From: Chitinimonas sp036961565 | GTDB taxonomy: Bacteria; Pseudomonadota; Gammaproteobacteria; Burkholderiales; Chitinimonadaceae | Assembly: GCF_036961565.1 (NCBI RefSeq) | Contig: NZ_JBAMDD010000001.1 | Span: 466,908-530,907 of the forward strand | Length of the DNA: 64,000 bases | Direction of reading: 5' to 3' | Part shown: positions 56,750 to 64,000 of the stretch, piece by piece | Layout: every line of letters starts with the position of its first letter | How positions within the stretch are numbered: position 1 is the stretch's first letter | Notes under the pieces: generated by a model | Database searches by the model: none | Told to the model about the DNA's origin: nothing | The model's input: only the letters and a program-made list of their open reading frames with translations | Position numbers and translations under genes: made by a program

Positions 56750-59001
56750 GAGAAGGCTCCGATACAGTCGAAATACTTGTAACTCTTCTTAATTGCACGC
56801 TGAGCAACTTGCTTTGGTACTCCAGCATCAATCATCTGCTTGTACCCAATATTAAATTCTTGAGCTAGTGTTGTTGATCCCCATCTTCCACCAGGCTGAG
56901 CATCTAAAGACCGGCGCATTGCGCGTTGAGCTGCAGATATTTTTGCATGGGAGTTACCGCTGGCAGATGGCAGGAGTACTCCTGGGGCGGAATTTCTGTC
57001 GTAGCCGACGATGTTTCTCTCAGCCCATTCATTCTGTACCGGGTGGTGGGATTGAATAAATCCATCATTTCTAATGTTCTGATGCCCTTGCGCTCGATTA
57101 GCATTTGGGCTGAGTTCACCGTGTGAACCCGAGTCATGCTTACAGGCGCCCCCGGGTCGAACCGTTAGCCCTAGCGGATCAATCCAAGTTAATGGATTGG
57201 GCGCATATTGATACAGATTGACGCCACCCGCCAACCCAATCGGATCATTCGATACAAACCGCCCCACATCCGGATCGTAGTACCGGAACCGATTGTAATG
57301 CAGCCCCGTCTCCGCGTCGAAGTACTGGCCCTGGAAACGCAAAGGCTGTATCTGCGCGTGCTCGAAGGCAGCCGGGTCGGCTAGCTGTCGTGTCTGTGTC
57401 GCGCCGTCCGCGGCAATCCACTCCACCGTGGCCGTATTGCCCCAAGTCTTGTAGCTGGCCTGCCAGACGATATCGCCGTTGGCGGCCGTCAGTTCCTGCG
57501 GCGTGCCCAGGTGATCGCACTGGTACCAGGTGATGGTTACCGGGTTGCGCGGGGCTGCGGGCTGGCCTGCTTGCGCCTGGGCGGTCTGCTGCAGGAAGTC
57601 CTCATCGTCCGGTGCCAAGCCGTGCTGCTGGCTATAGGTGGCCTGGGCCTGGTCGAAGAAGGCGATCCGTTGCGCCATCCAGTCGGCAGGCAGGGGAGGG
57701 GCCAGGGCGGTGTCCTGGGCGGCGGTACGCCAGCTTAGCCGGGCCAGGGGGATAAAGCTGTCGGGCTCATAGACGGTGGTGTGGGTTTGGCTACGCTGGG
57801 CCGGGTCGGCGGCCTGCGGGTTGACCAGGATTTCCTGCAGCAGCCGGTTGCCGTCCCACACAAACCAGGCGCTGGCGCCGGGGGGCGTATGCGCAGGAGC
57901 GTCAGTGGGGCTGCCAGCTGGCGCAATCCACTCGCGGCTCTGCCGGCTCATGCGGCGGCCCAGGGCATCGTAGCCGTAGTGGGTTTCGGTGATGCGGTTG
58001 GCTTGGCCTGGCCCCTTGCTGCGGGTGGTGGTGGCTTTTACCAGCTGGTGTTCGGCGTTCCATTCCAGTTGCAGCACAGTGCTGTTCTGGCTGCTGCCAC
58101 TGCGCTTTTCTACTAGGCGGCCATGGCTGTCGTAGCGGTAGCGCTTGTCTTCAAAGACGGTGACGCGGTTGTCCTTGAGCGGGCTGTGGCTGTTGGCCGG
58201 CAGCAGGTTGTGGGCGGGGTCGAACTCGAACTGTTCGGCCAGCTTGGGGCCGGTGGTGAAGCGGATGCGGGAGAGGGCGTCGTAGTGGTACTCGGTACGG
58301 CCACGGCGGGCATCGTTGATCTCCAGCACCTGGCCGGCGCGGTCGTAGCGCCAGTGGCGGGCGATGCGGCTGCCGTGCTGGGCACCGACACCGACCCGGG
58401 GCTGCTGGCCCAGGTTACGGGCGCTGACGCGGTGGTCCAGCAGGCGGCCCATGGTGTCGAGCTGGAACTGGCTGTACAGGCTGCCTTGGCTGCGGCTCAC
58501 CTCACGGTGCAGGGCATCGCGCTCGATATCGGCGATCAGTTCGCCGTCGAGTTTGATCTGGTGCAGGTGGCCACTGCCATACATCAGCCAGTTGAGGGTA
58601 CGGCCATCGGGCAGGGTGGTGGCGATGCGGTTGCCCAGGGGATCGTACTGGTGGCTCAGCTGCTGTACACGGGGTTGCCGCTTGCCTTCCTCGTCACGCC
58701 AGTGGGTGGTGTGGGTTTCCTGCAGCAGGTTGCCCAGCGGGTCGTACGCGAAGTCGATGGCGGCGTCGGCGTTGCTGGTGCGGCGCAGTTGTCCGGCGGG
58801 GTCGTACTGGTAGCGGGTGCGTTGCAGTGCCTGGCCGCTGGCCTGGGTGTGGCGGGCCAGCAATTGGCCCAGGGCGTCGCGCTCGAACCGGGTGAGGATG
58901 CTGTCCGGGTGGTGGGCCGGCAGTTCGCGCTGGGCCATGAGCTGGCCGGCGGCGCTGTAGGCGTAGGCGCTGAACTTGCCTTCGAAGTTGGTTTCGGCCA
59001 C
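56746..59001 (-). CDS. Rhs protein, 5'-truncated, with SHH-type HNH/EndoVII nuclease tip
   Basis: 751 residues from GTG 59001. Most is the Rhs YD-repeat shell (Y-x-Y-D-x-x-G-x-L-x pattern, e.g. R-Y-Q-Y-D-P-A-G-Q-L-R-R), closing with the conserved core and D-P-L-G-L near residue 611. The last 139 residues are the toxin: G-F-I-Q-S-H-H-P-V-Q-N-E-W-A, matching the SHH signature of HNH/EndoVII toxins, with S-G-N-S-H-A-K-I-S. The shell frame is open beyond 59001 to a TAG at 59206-59208 without an ATG, and the N-terminal part of a normal Rhs (PAAR or membrane region) is missing. Delivery would need another rhs or repair by recombination. Confidence 0.85.
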   Translation of the reverse strand: MAETNFEGKFSAYAYSAAGQLMAQRELPAHHPDSILTRFERDALGQLLARHTQASGQALQRTRYQYDPAGQLRRTSNADAAIDFAYDPLGNLLQETHTTHWRDEEGKRQPRVQQLSHQYDPLGNRIATTLPDGRTLNWLMYGSGHLHQIKLDGELIADIERDALHREVSRSQGSLYSQFQLDTMGRLLDHRVSARNLGQQPRVGVGAQHGSRIARHWRYDRAGQVLEINDARRGRTEYHYDALSRIRFTTGPKLAEQFEFDPAHNLLPANSHSPLKDNRVTVFEDKRYRYDSHGRLVEKRSGSSQNSTVLQLEWNAEHQLVKATTTRSKGPGQANRITETHYGYDALGRRMSRQSREWIAPAGSPTDAPAHTPPGASAWFVWDGNRLLQEILVNPQAADPAQRSQTHTTVYEPDSFIPLARLSWRTAAQDTALAPPLPADWMAQRIAFFDQAQATYSQQHGLAPDDEDFLQQTAQAQAGQPAAPRNPVTITWYQCDHLGTPQELTAANGDIVWQASYKTWGNTATVEWIAADGATQTRQLADPAAFEHAQIQPLRFQGQYFDAETGLHYNRFRYYDPDVGRFVSNDPIGLAGGVNLYQYAPNPLTWIDPLGLTVRPGGACKHDSGSHGELSPNANRAQGHQNIRNDGFIQSHHPVQNEWAERNIVGYDRNSAPGVLLPSASGNSHAKISAAQRAMRRSLDAQPGGRWGSTTLAQEFNIGYKQMIDAGVPKQVAQRAIKKSYKYFDCIGAFS
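57235..57546 (-). repeat. rhs core direct repeat, copy B
   Basis: Partner of 55945-56256 within the rhs gene. The third short repeat (57697-57853) lies just upstream in the core and matches 54866-55022. Confidence 0.9.
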
Positions 59002-59268
59002 CAGCCTGTCCAGGGCGTCGTACTGGAACTGCCAGGGGGTGCCGTTCTGGTTGATCAGGCCGACCAGGCGGCGGTGGGCGTCGTAGCGGTATTCCAGCCG
59101 GCCGCCCAGGGCGTCGATGCGGGCGGTGGGTTGGTTGTCGGCGTCCAGCTCGTAGCGGGTGGCGTGGCCAGCGGTAGCAATTGTGTACCCTCCGACCAGC
59201 CGCAGCTATCACAGTGTACCTATCCAGCGAACTCGACTACAAACGGATCGAAATCGGGCGGGGGGCGA
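59002..59268 (-). other. junction where rhs core loses its 5' part
   Basis: 59002 to about 59180 still encodes Rhs shell in frame with the gene below (R-Y-E-L-D-A-D-N-Q, G-G-R-L-E-Y-R-Y-D, N-Q-N-G-T-P-W-Q-F-Q). Homology then ends abruptly and a stop appears at 59206. The 60 bases before the next gene are unrelated. No transposase or clear insertion-sequence end was recognised, so a simple deletion or replacement is assumed. Confidence 0.6.
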
Positions 59269-59925
59269 TCATTGGTCAGGCAAATCCGTGAACTGCCTTT
59301 CCAGTCTGGCATGCTGCAGAAACGCCATCATCACCCACAGCATTTCACTGTGCAGCTTCGCCGCCAGCTCATCCTGCTCTCGGCTCATTTCAGGCTCACC
59401 ATATTCATCCGGCTCGATGACCCAATTCAGAATTCTCGCGATATCCGCCTCGTAATAGCTACTGCCATAAGGCCGCTTGCCATCTATGCATGGCAAGGAC
59501 GGTTTCTCATCATAGGCATCCACCCACCCCAGCAAACGCAGATGCTCAGGCGTCACGGCAAATGGGAACACATCCGTATCGGGCATCCAGGGCACCGGTG
59601 CCATGTCCTCGTAGAAGGTCAGCTCAGCAGGCATCACGTTGCGCACCTGATAAGTACCGGCCGCCAGCGTACCATGCTGGAACAAGCGGTTCGCCAGCAG
59701 GCGCACCTCCGTACCAAACTTGATCGCCTGCGCGATCTGCGCTTCGCTCATGTCCTGCTCATGTTGCGCCTCGCCTATCAAGCCCAACTGCCTACCATAC
59801 CAAGCCAGCGGTTCCGGATCCGGCTCTATGATCCCTGGTGCGCCCAGTTCAACCGGGATCCACAAGGCGCCCAGATTACGGAGCACAGTGCCATGCAAAA
59901 TTGTTGCAAGTGCCATATTCGTCAT
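59269..59925 (-). CDS. hypothetical protein in the type VI effector block
   Basis: A 218-residue soluble acidic protein I cannot assign. It opens A-L-A-T-I-L-H-G-T-V-L-R-N-L-G-A-L-W-I-P and has tryptophan-rich central segments (D-M-A-P-V-P-W-M-P-D-T-D, L-G-W-V-D-A-Y-D). No signal peptide or membrane helix. It follows the DUF3396 gene by 26 bases on the same strand, so it may be a second immunity or accessory factor; this is inference from position. ATG 59916 is an alternative start. Confidence 0.65.
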   Translation of the reverse strand: MTNMALATILHGTVLRNLGALWIPVELGAPGIIEPDPEPLAWYGRQLGLIGEAQHEQDMSEAQIAQAIKFGTEVRLLANRLFQHGTLAAGTYQVRNVMPAELTFYEDMAPVPWMPDTDVFPFAVTPEHLRLLGWVDAYDEKPSLPCIDGKRPYGSSYYEADIARILNWVIEPDEYGEPEMSREQDELAAKLHSEMLWVMMAFLQHARLERQFTDLPDQ

Positions 59926-59951
59926 TCCTCTTGTGCAAATTTATTGCACAG

Positions 59952-60935
59952 TCAGTCATCAAATCGTTGTAGATATTCAATCGCCGCTTGCCTTTCACTT
60001 GCGTCATTATTGATTGCACCTGGCGGGACATACAGAGAAGCAGGGCGAAATGGCACGCGTATCGGCTTCAGGAATTTTGCCACCGCCCGGTACTGTGGTA
60101 ACAAATCACCAACCTCCCTATCACCCAGTGCCGGCGCGGACCCGGCCTGGATCAATACGCCCGAGCCGAAGTTGTATACCGGATATTCGGTTTCCGGCAG
60201 GCTGGCCCGTAGAGCCGCCATACCACCCAGCTTTTCAAGCAGTTGGTTATCAATCGCATTTAACCAGTTGACACTAGACATGCCACCCAGCAAATTGGAA
60301 GTACTTGGCACATAAGCATCCAGGCCAATATGCTGATGAAGCAAAGGATACAATTGTTCAGCACAATCATAGGCTCTTTCCTGCCAAGGGGGCGGAATCA
60401 ATCCCATCCCTATGGTGCCATGAACAGGTTGAATGATTTCGCATAGCTTTAGCATCAACGGCACAAATTGATAAGGATGCGCGTTGACGCCCCATCCCGT
60501 GGGTAGGGTGGCATAGAAGTATCCTAACTCAGGTATATCTGGTCCACGATCGGCCGGCGCGAGTATCGCCAGATTGTGGTGCTCAGCCGTATGGTGATCC
60601 TTATGCGTCAACAGAAATGAGAAGCCCTGGCCACGCAATCGTGATAGGCCACGCTCATAGTCGATGCCCTTGCTCGGCACCCCGCGAGTCGGCCTGTCCT
60701 CCCAAGCGTATAGCGGTGGTGCTTTGTCACCGCAGGCTTGGCGATAAAGTTCTGCTGCCTGCATCAGCCGCTCCCGTCTTTCCTGCTCGTGGGGGTTTTC
60801 AACATACAGGCAGATAACGAAACCTAGCTTGCCGATCAGATAATCATCCTCGGTATAAGGCACTCTCCCCCAAATGGCGACGTTATCCAGATTTTCGGCA
60901 TGCTGCTTAACCAGTTCAATGGCAATATCTTCCAT
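59952..60935 (-). CDS. DUF3396 type VI immunity family protein
   Basis: A 327-residue cytoplasmic protein with the DUF3396 pattern: G-F-V-I-C-L-Y-V-E near residue 38, F-Y-A-T-L-P-T-G-W near residue 155, M-S-S-V-N-W-L-N-A-I near residue 235, and G-A-I-N-N-D near the end. DUF3396 proteins are found as immunity partners of type VI nucleases. It starts at ATG 60935 with GGGAGA upstream, 10 bases after the VRR-NUC effector stop, which fits that role. Confidence 0.85.
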   Translation of the reverse strand: MEDIAIELVKQHAENLDNVAIWGRVPYTEDDYLIGKLGFVICLYVENPHEQERRERLMQAAELYRQACGDKAPPLYAWEDRPTRGVPSKGIDYERGLSRLRGQGFSFLLTHKDHHTAEHHNLAILAPADRGPDIPELGYFYATLPTGWGVNAHPYQFVPLMLKLCEIIQPVHGTIGMGLIPPPWQERAYDCAEQLYPLLHQHIGLDAYVPSTSNLLGGMSSVNWLNAIDNQLLEKLGGMAALRASLPETEYPVYNFGSGVLIQAGSAPALGDREVGDLLPQYRAVAKFLKPIRVPFRPASLYVPPGAINNDASERQAAIEYLQRFDD

Positions 60936-60945
60936 GTTTCTCCCT

Positions 60946-61827
60946 TTACAATCCTGCTGCACCCAATACCCGCCCAAATGCTGCAGGTAATGACAATGAA
61001 GCCCCTCCAGTCACCACTGCCCCAGCAGCGCCTGCAGCTATTGGCACGACCTTGGCAGCATGCTGATAACCACGATCCTTAATATCTGCCAAACGCTGCG
61101 CTGCCGCAGGTACCAATTGCTTTTTGCGCTTGCCATCATCGCAATTGCAATCTTCCTCATCTATACGGACAACCTTTTTATCATTACCTGCAATCTTGAC
61201 ATAGTCTTCCAATTGATTTGGCTGCGCTCTGTCATTTGCAAATTTCATCTCATATATCCGGTCGATATTATCCTGGCTCACCGGCTTATTCGGATTTTTG
61301 ACGGCAATGATATCAGGGCGCCGCACTAGCGGATTCCTTGCTCGCCCAGCAGCGGCAGCGGCCGCCCGCTCTTCCGCATACTTCTTTGCCAACCCTGTCG
61401 TTGCCGAGTGCTTCCAGTGTGCATTATCCCCCCAAACTGCCGGCCTACCGTCGCTATGCAGAATGGCTTTAGGCGGCGTCAGTGTCATATCATGATTGAC
61501 TTCCGGCACATAGCGCCCGACTTTCACGGTGTCTCGCGCCGCTGCAACCGTATCGGCCACGCAGGATTGATAGGCGTTCTGCAGCACCCCCTCTTTTAAT
61601 ATGGTATTAGGAGAATCGGCACAGCAGCACATTAGCTCGCAAAGCACCTTGCGATCAATCAAATACCATGCTTGGTCAGGAATGACGGGCGCTGGGCAAG
61701 GCACCGTAATACCCAGCTCATTCAGCAAGGGGCATAGATTCCCGGTATTGGCCAATACATTCAGTGCTGCCACGCCTGGCGCCATTTGGGCAATACACGT
61801 TGATTTGGAAGGCAGTGGTGTTGTCAT
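60946..61827 (-). CDS. VRR-NUC domain type VI effector
   Basis: A 293-residue nuclease effector. The VRR-NUC (PD-D/ExK) core is at about 165-230: R-R-P-D172-I-I, then Y-E193-M-K195-F and Q-x-x-x-Y209-x-x-I-A-G, followed by a C-N-C pair. The N-terminal 110 residues carry six or more cysteines, including C-C-C-A, with no signal peptide. The tail (260-293) is Gly/Ala-rich and hydrophobic. Relatives cut structured or double-stranded DNA in target cells. ATG 61827 overlaps the previous stop (TGATG). The DUF3396 gene after it is the likely immunity gene. Confidence 0.83.
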   Translation of the reverse strand: MTTPLPSKSTCIAQMAPGVAALNVLANTGNLCPLLNELGITVPCPAPVIPDQAWYLIDRKVLCELMCCCADSPNTILKEGVLQNAYQSCVADTVAAARDTVKVGRYVPEVNHDMTLTPPKAILHSDGRPAVWGDNAHWKHSATTGLAKKYAEERAAAAAAGRARNPLVRRPDIIAVKNPNKPVSQDNIDRIYEMKFANDRAQPNQLEDYVKIAGNDKKVVRIDEEDCNCDDGKRKKQLVPAAAQRLADIKDRGYQHAAKVVPIAAGAAGAVVTGGASLSLPAAFGRVLGAAGL

Positions 61828-62213
61828 CAGTTGGTCACCATACTGCCGCGCTGTTGCACGACGCTCCAATAAACAAGGGGCAACTCGCGCATCATTTGGA
61901 CAATACTGCCTACCGGCGGCAAATCGGTGCGCGCAAAGAAGCGCCGAACAGCTGGTGCCTTGTCAAAGTCGTCACCAAACAGGCATGCCAATGCAGCATA
62001 ACCCACGATGTCATTCACGTGGCTCAGGCCCAGATCGATAGCACGCTCCGTTGCCAATAACAACTTGGCTTCATGTGCCTGCAATAGGCTGTTTTTTGGC
62101 AAGGCACCGGACTGGCACAGTATTCCATGTAAATCCGCCGTACGCTCGGCGTATTTAAGTTTCAGCATGGCCTTTTGTTGATTCCCGCCAATGACTATAA
62201 AATTATCCGCCAA
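61827..62213 (-). CDS. hypothetical protein between DUF4123 chaperone and effector
   Basis: A 128-residue, mostly helical protein (L-K-Y-A-E-R-T-A-D-L-H-G, A-T-E-R-A-I-D-L-G-L-S-H-V-N-D, V-R-R-F-F-A-R-T-D-L-P). The frame opens further up, but an ATG at 62312 would overlap DUF4123 by 88 bases. TTG 62213 has AAAGGA about 7 bases upstream and leaves a 11-base gap, so it is preferred. Position between chaperone and effector suggests an adaptor or co-chaperone; no family recognised. Confidence 0.6.
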   Translation of the reverse strand: MADNFIVIGGNQQKAMLKLKYAERTADLHGILCQSGALPKNSLLQAHEAKLLLATERAIDLGLSHVNDIVGYAALACLFGDDFDKAPAVRRFFARTDLPPVGSIVQMMRELPLVYWSVVQQRGSMVTN

Positions 62214-62224
62214 ACCTATTCCTT

Positions 62225-62806
62225 TCAAGGTGCCCAAGCTGTTGCGGTAAGACTGATTTCGCCCGTCAACCAATTCAAGGCCTTGGGTGAACTGCGGCGG
62301 TATTCTACCCACTGCTGGGGATTTACTGTTTTTGCATAGAATGCATAAATATCCTCCCCAAAAAACTGCGCCGCCTGTTCTTTGCTGGCCGTTGGCAAGA
62401 ATAATCGCAATATTCTGGCATCGTAATATCTAAAGTAATGCCTGTCCTTGTTTTCATCCAAAACAAACAAGGATTTTTTCAGTTGCAATCTGACTTTTTG
62501 CCAATCGGCTGCACCGTCCACAAAAATTGCCCAGTTCAGCTGCCATGCCTGTTCAAGCAGCTCCATCAATGCTGCCGAGTTCTCCCGTAGCTCCAGCAAA
62601 TAAGGCGCGTATCGCGCCAGTGTGGTGGCCTCCTGCCCAGAATACAGACAGTGCGCGTGTTCTCCCCAGCGGGTAATCAGCTCATATGCTTGTTCACCAT
62701 GGCTGGCATCCACCACGGCGTAAGGCCGGCCTGAACATCGTGCAAGCAGCGGCAGCAGCTTGTCTGCAGCTTGCCTGGGTGTGGGTAACGTCGGTTCAGC
62801 CAGCAT
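62225..62806 (-). CDS. DUF4123 type VI effector chaperone
   Basis: A 193-residue protein of the DUF4123 (Tap/TEC) family: Y-A-V-V-D-A-S near residue 28, N-W-A-I-F-V-D near residue 90, and the hallmark Y-Y-D-A-R-I-L-R-L-F-L-P followed by F-F-G-E-D-I near residue 128. Such chaperones load a specific effector onto VgrG or PAAR. Here the client should be the VRR-NUC effector two genes on. It overlaps the PAAR gene by 11 bases. Confidence 0.88.
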   Translation of the reverse strand: MLAEPTLPTPRQAADKLLPLLARCSGRPYAVVDASHGEQAYELITRWGEHAHCLYSGQEATTLARYAPYLLELRENSAALMELLEQAWQLNWAIFVDGAADWQKVRLQLKKSLFVLDENKDRHYFRYYDARILRLFLPTASKEQAAQFFGEDIYAFYAKTVNPQQWVEYRRSSPKALNWLTGEISLTATAWAP

Positions 62807-63161
62807 GGTTGCCTACCATCCCGCCGCCAGCGCCCGCCGCAGCGCCCAGGCATTTACCCTGTGCATGGTGGCCGATCAACACGGTCGGACAGCCGGCAAC
62901 AATAACGCCGCCGTGTGCAGTCTTGTCACCCAGGCGTGCTGCCGGTTTTCCGCCTATCAACACGGTAGGCTCACCTTGCACGATGGTATCGACCGGCCCC
63001 ACGCAGGCTGCTGAATCTCCTAGGCGGGCGGCGGGCAAGCCGCCAATCAGCACGGTGGGGCAGCCGGCTGGCAGGATGGGCCCGCCCACGTGCGGCTTGG
63101 GTCCAGGGTCGACCATAGGGCAGGCATGCATATCACCTACACGAGCAGCAGGTTGTCCCAT
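62796..63161 (-). CDS. PAAR domain protein
   Basis: A 121-residue spike-tip protein. Three P-A-A-R-x-G-D motifs (residues 4, 44 and 78 approximately) and repeated P-T-V-L-I-G-G turns form the PAAR cone that caps the VgrG trimer. Histidines and cysteines (D-M-H-A-C-P, H-G-G) can bind the apical zinc. No effector domain is fused. It starts 10 bases after the vgrG stop. Confidence 0.94.
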   Translation of the reverse strand: MGQPAARVGDMHACPMVDPGPKPHVGGPILPAGCPTVLIGGLPAARLGDSAACVGPVDTIVQGEPTVLIGGKPAARLGDKTAHGGVIVAGCPTVLIGHHAQGKCLGAAAGAGGGMVGNHAG

Positions 63162-63171
63162 TCCATGCTCC

Positions 63172-64000
63172 TTAGCTGTTGATCTTGACCAAGGGGGCTT
63201 TGATCTCAATGATTGCCGGCCCAATCTTGATAGTGCTGGCACCGCAGGTCAGCACGATTTCGGTATCCGCGTGGATGTGGACCTTCTGTCCGTCCACTTT
63301 CAGCGTTTTCTTGGCAAGCAGCGAATAATCACCTGATACGCGCGTCTGCGCATCTTGCTTCACCACCTCTATCCTGTCCTTCATGACCGTGGTGTTGCGG
63401 TTTCCTTCCACGTGGCGCTTTTCGTCCTGTTTGATGAGCACTTCATGGTCGGCACCGATTTCTATCTGTGAAGCCTCGCCTATTGTGATCTTTTGGTTCT
63501 TCCCAGCTTGAAGCTCGTAGGTCTCCCCCACGGTAATCGCCTTGCTCAGGCCAACCTGCTCCTTCTGCCAAGCAGCCACCAAGGTATTCATGAACGCCCC
63601 CACGTTCAGGCTGTAAGCCGCCCCCACGTTCGTCATCTTCGCCAGGCCCACGTTCTCCATCGACGCCAGCGCCACCGTCTCGGTCTTGGCCTTGCCTACC
63701 GTGATGCTCAGGTTGTCGCCGATATCGTCAGTCTTGTTGCTGCCTATGCTGATGGTCTCGTTGTCGCCCACCGTTACGGTGCGGTTCTCACCGATGCTGA
63801 TGGTCTCGTTCTTGCCCACATCCTCCGTGCGGTTGTCCCCAATCGAGATCTTCTCGTTGTGGTCCACCCGCTCGGTGCGGTCGTTGTGCACCGTGATGGT
63901 CTCGTTGTTGTCTACCGTCTCGGTACGGTCATGCTTCACCAGCACCGTCTCGTCGTGGTCCACCGTCTTCTTGCGGTCGTGGCCCACCCAGTGGCTTTCA
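63172..64000 (-). CDS. vgrG: VgrG spike protein, C-terminal part (cut by window end)
   Basis: 276 residues of the C-terminal needle are visible; the frame runs off the window (upstream residues E-S-H-W-V). It begins with eleven regular 8-residue repeats of the form D/G-x-N-E-T-I-S-I and G-x-N-R-T-x-x-V, which form a triple-stranded beta-helix as in the phage T4 gp5 needle. A less regular region and the usual end (V-L-T-C-G-A-S-T-I-K-I, I-K-A-P-L-V-K-I-N-S) follow. No effector extension, so cargo is carried through PAAR and DUF4123. The gp27-like base lies outside. Confidence 0.92.
   Translation of the reverse strand, partial: ESHWVGHDRKKTVDHDETVLVKHDRTETVDNNETITVHNDRTERVDHNEKISIGDNRTEDVGKNETISIGENRTVTVGDNETISIGSNKTDDIGDNLSITVGKAKTETVALASMENVGLAKMTNVGAAYSLNVGAFMNTLVAAWQKEQVGLSKAITVGETYELQAGKNQKITIGEASQIEIGADHEVLIKQDEKRHVEGNRNTTVMKDRIEVVKQDAQTRVSGDYSLLAKKTLKVDGQKVHIHADTEIVLTCGASTIKIGPAIIEIKAPLVKINS

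Noticed and set aside
59180..59268. Possible insertion-sequence end next to the truncated rhs gene
   Set aside because: No transposase frame, no terminal inverted repeat and no target duplication could be seen.
58123..60315. 730-codon open frame opposite the rhs and hypothetical genes
   Set aside because: Antisense shadow of the Rhs shell; low-complexity Val/Gly/Ala translation, and it crosses two real genes.
63690..63990. 24-base repeats considered as a CRISPR array
   Set aside because: Repeats are adjacent without unique spacers and encode the VgrG beta-helix.

Overview
The window is a 64 kb stretch of high-GC bacterial chromosome. Gene content and order point to a betaproteobacterium, most likely of the Neisseriales. 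The evidence is: truA-trpF-trpB-trpA-accD-folC-SPOR-cvpA-purF behind fimV; an EarP/EF-P pair using arginine 32; divergent rsmI and lpoA-yraN-diaA-dolP; and a Neisseria/Burkholderia-type porin. The genus cannot be settled from the sequence alone.

Layout. 1-3.2 kb: the end of a glutathione S-transferase gene, then D-alanine catabolism (dadA, dadX) divergent from an Lrp-type regulator. 3.3-14 kb: single-gene functions (solute-binding protein, MscS channel, CMD-family protein overlapping a small class III nucleotide cyclase, Ada-like methyltransferase, EamA exporter, GlxA-like regulator, DUF1272, isochorismatase-like hydrolase, GNAT, PrpR-like sigma-54 activator, ferredoxin). 14.4-27.2 kb: gluQ, fimV and the long housekeeping run to purF. 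27.4-31.5 kb: DUF2306 protein, recA, efp, earP.

31.5-39.3 kb is the most notable region. Nine genes, every junction overlapping, encode a flavoprotein, DUF1365, a cyclopropane-synthase-like methyltransferase, a chalcone-isomerase-like protein, an MFS carrier, a DUF3833 lipoprotein, an SDR, an NTF2-like protein and a MerR regulator with a B12 domain. The regulator has the W-x9-E-H and E-x-H-x-x-G motifs of CarH/LitR photoreceptors. Three 11-bp-spaced repeats matching the CarH operator pattern lie on the promoter, the third coinciding with the -35 box. I read this as a light-controlled membrane-lipid modification operon. The methyltransferase lacks two bicarbonate ligands of true cyclopropane synthases, so a methylated or furan fatty acid product is more likely than a cyclopropane.

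39.3-54.6 kb: mltA, a porin with an unusual insert, GAF protein, secreted EEP-family nuclease/phosphatase, tetR-DUF418 pair with a clear operator, moeB-like gene, second solute-binding protein, tatD, a lone cyclic-nucleotide-binding domain, ybiB, then dolP-diaA-yraN-lpoA and divergent rsmI. tRNA-Leu(CAA) follows.

54.7-64 kb is an accessory type VI secretion island, all on the minus strand: VgrG spike (cut by the window end), PAAR tip, DUF4123 chaperone, VRR-NUC nuclease effector, DUF3396 immunity protein, an unknown gene, a 5'-truncated rhs gene ending in an SHH-type nuclease with a SUKH immunity gene, an orphan Rhs tip with a different nuclease and its probable immunity gene, and a last rhs core scrap beside the tRNA. 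Core repeats of about 310 bp and 155 bp in direct orientation would allow toxin tips to be exchanged by recombination.
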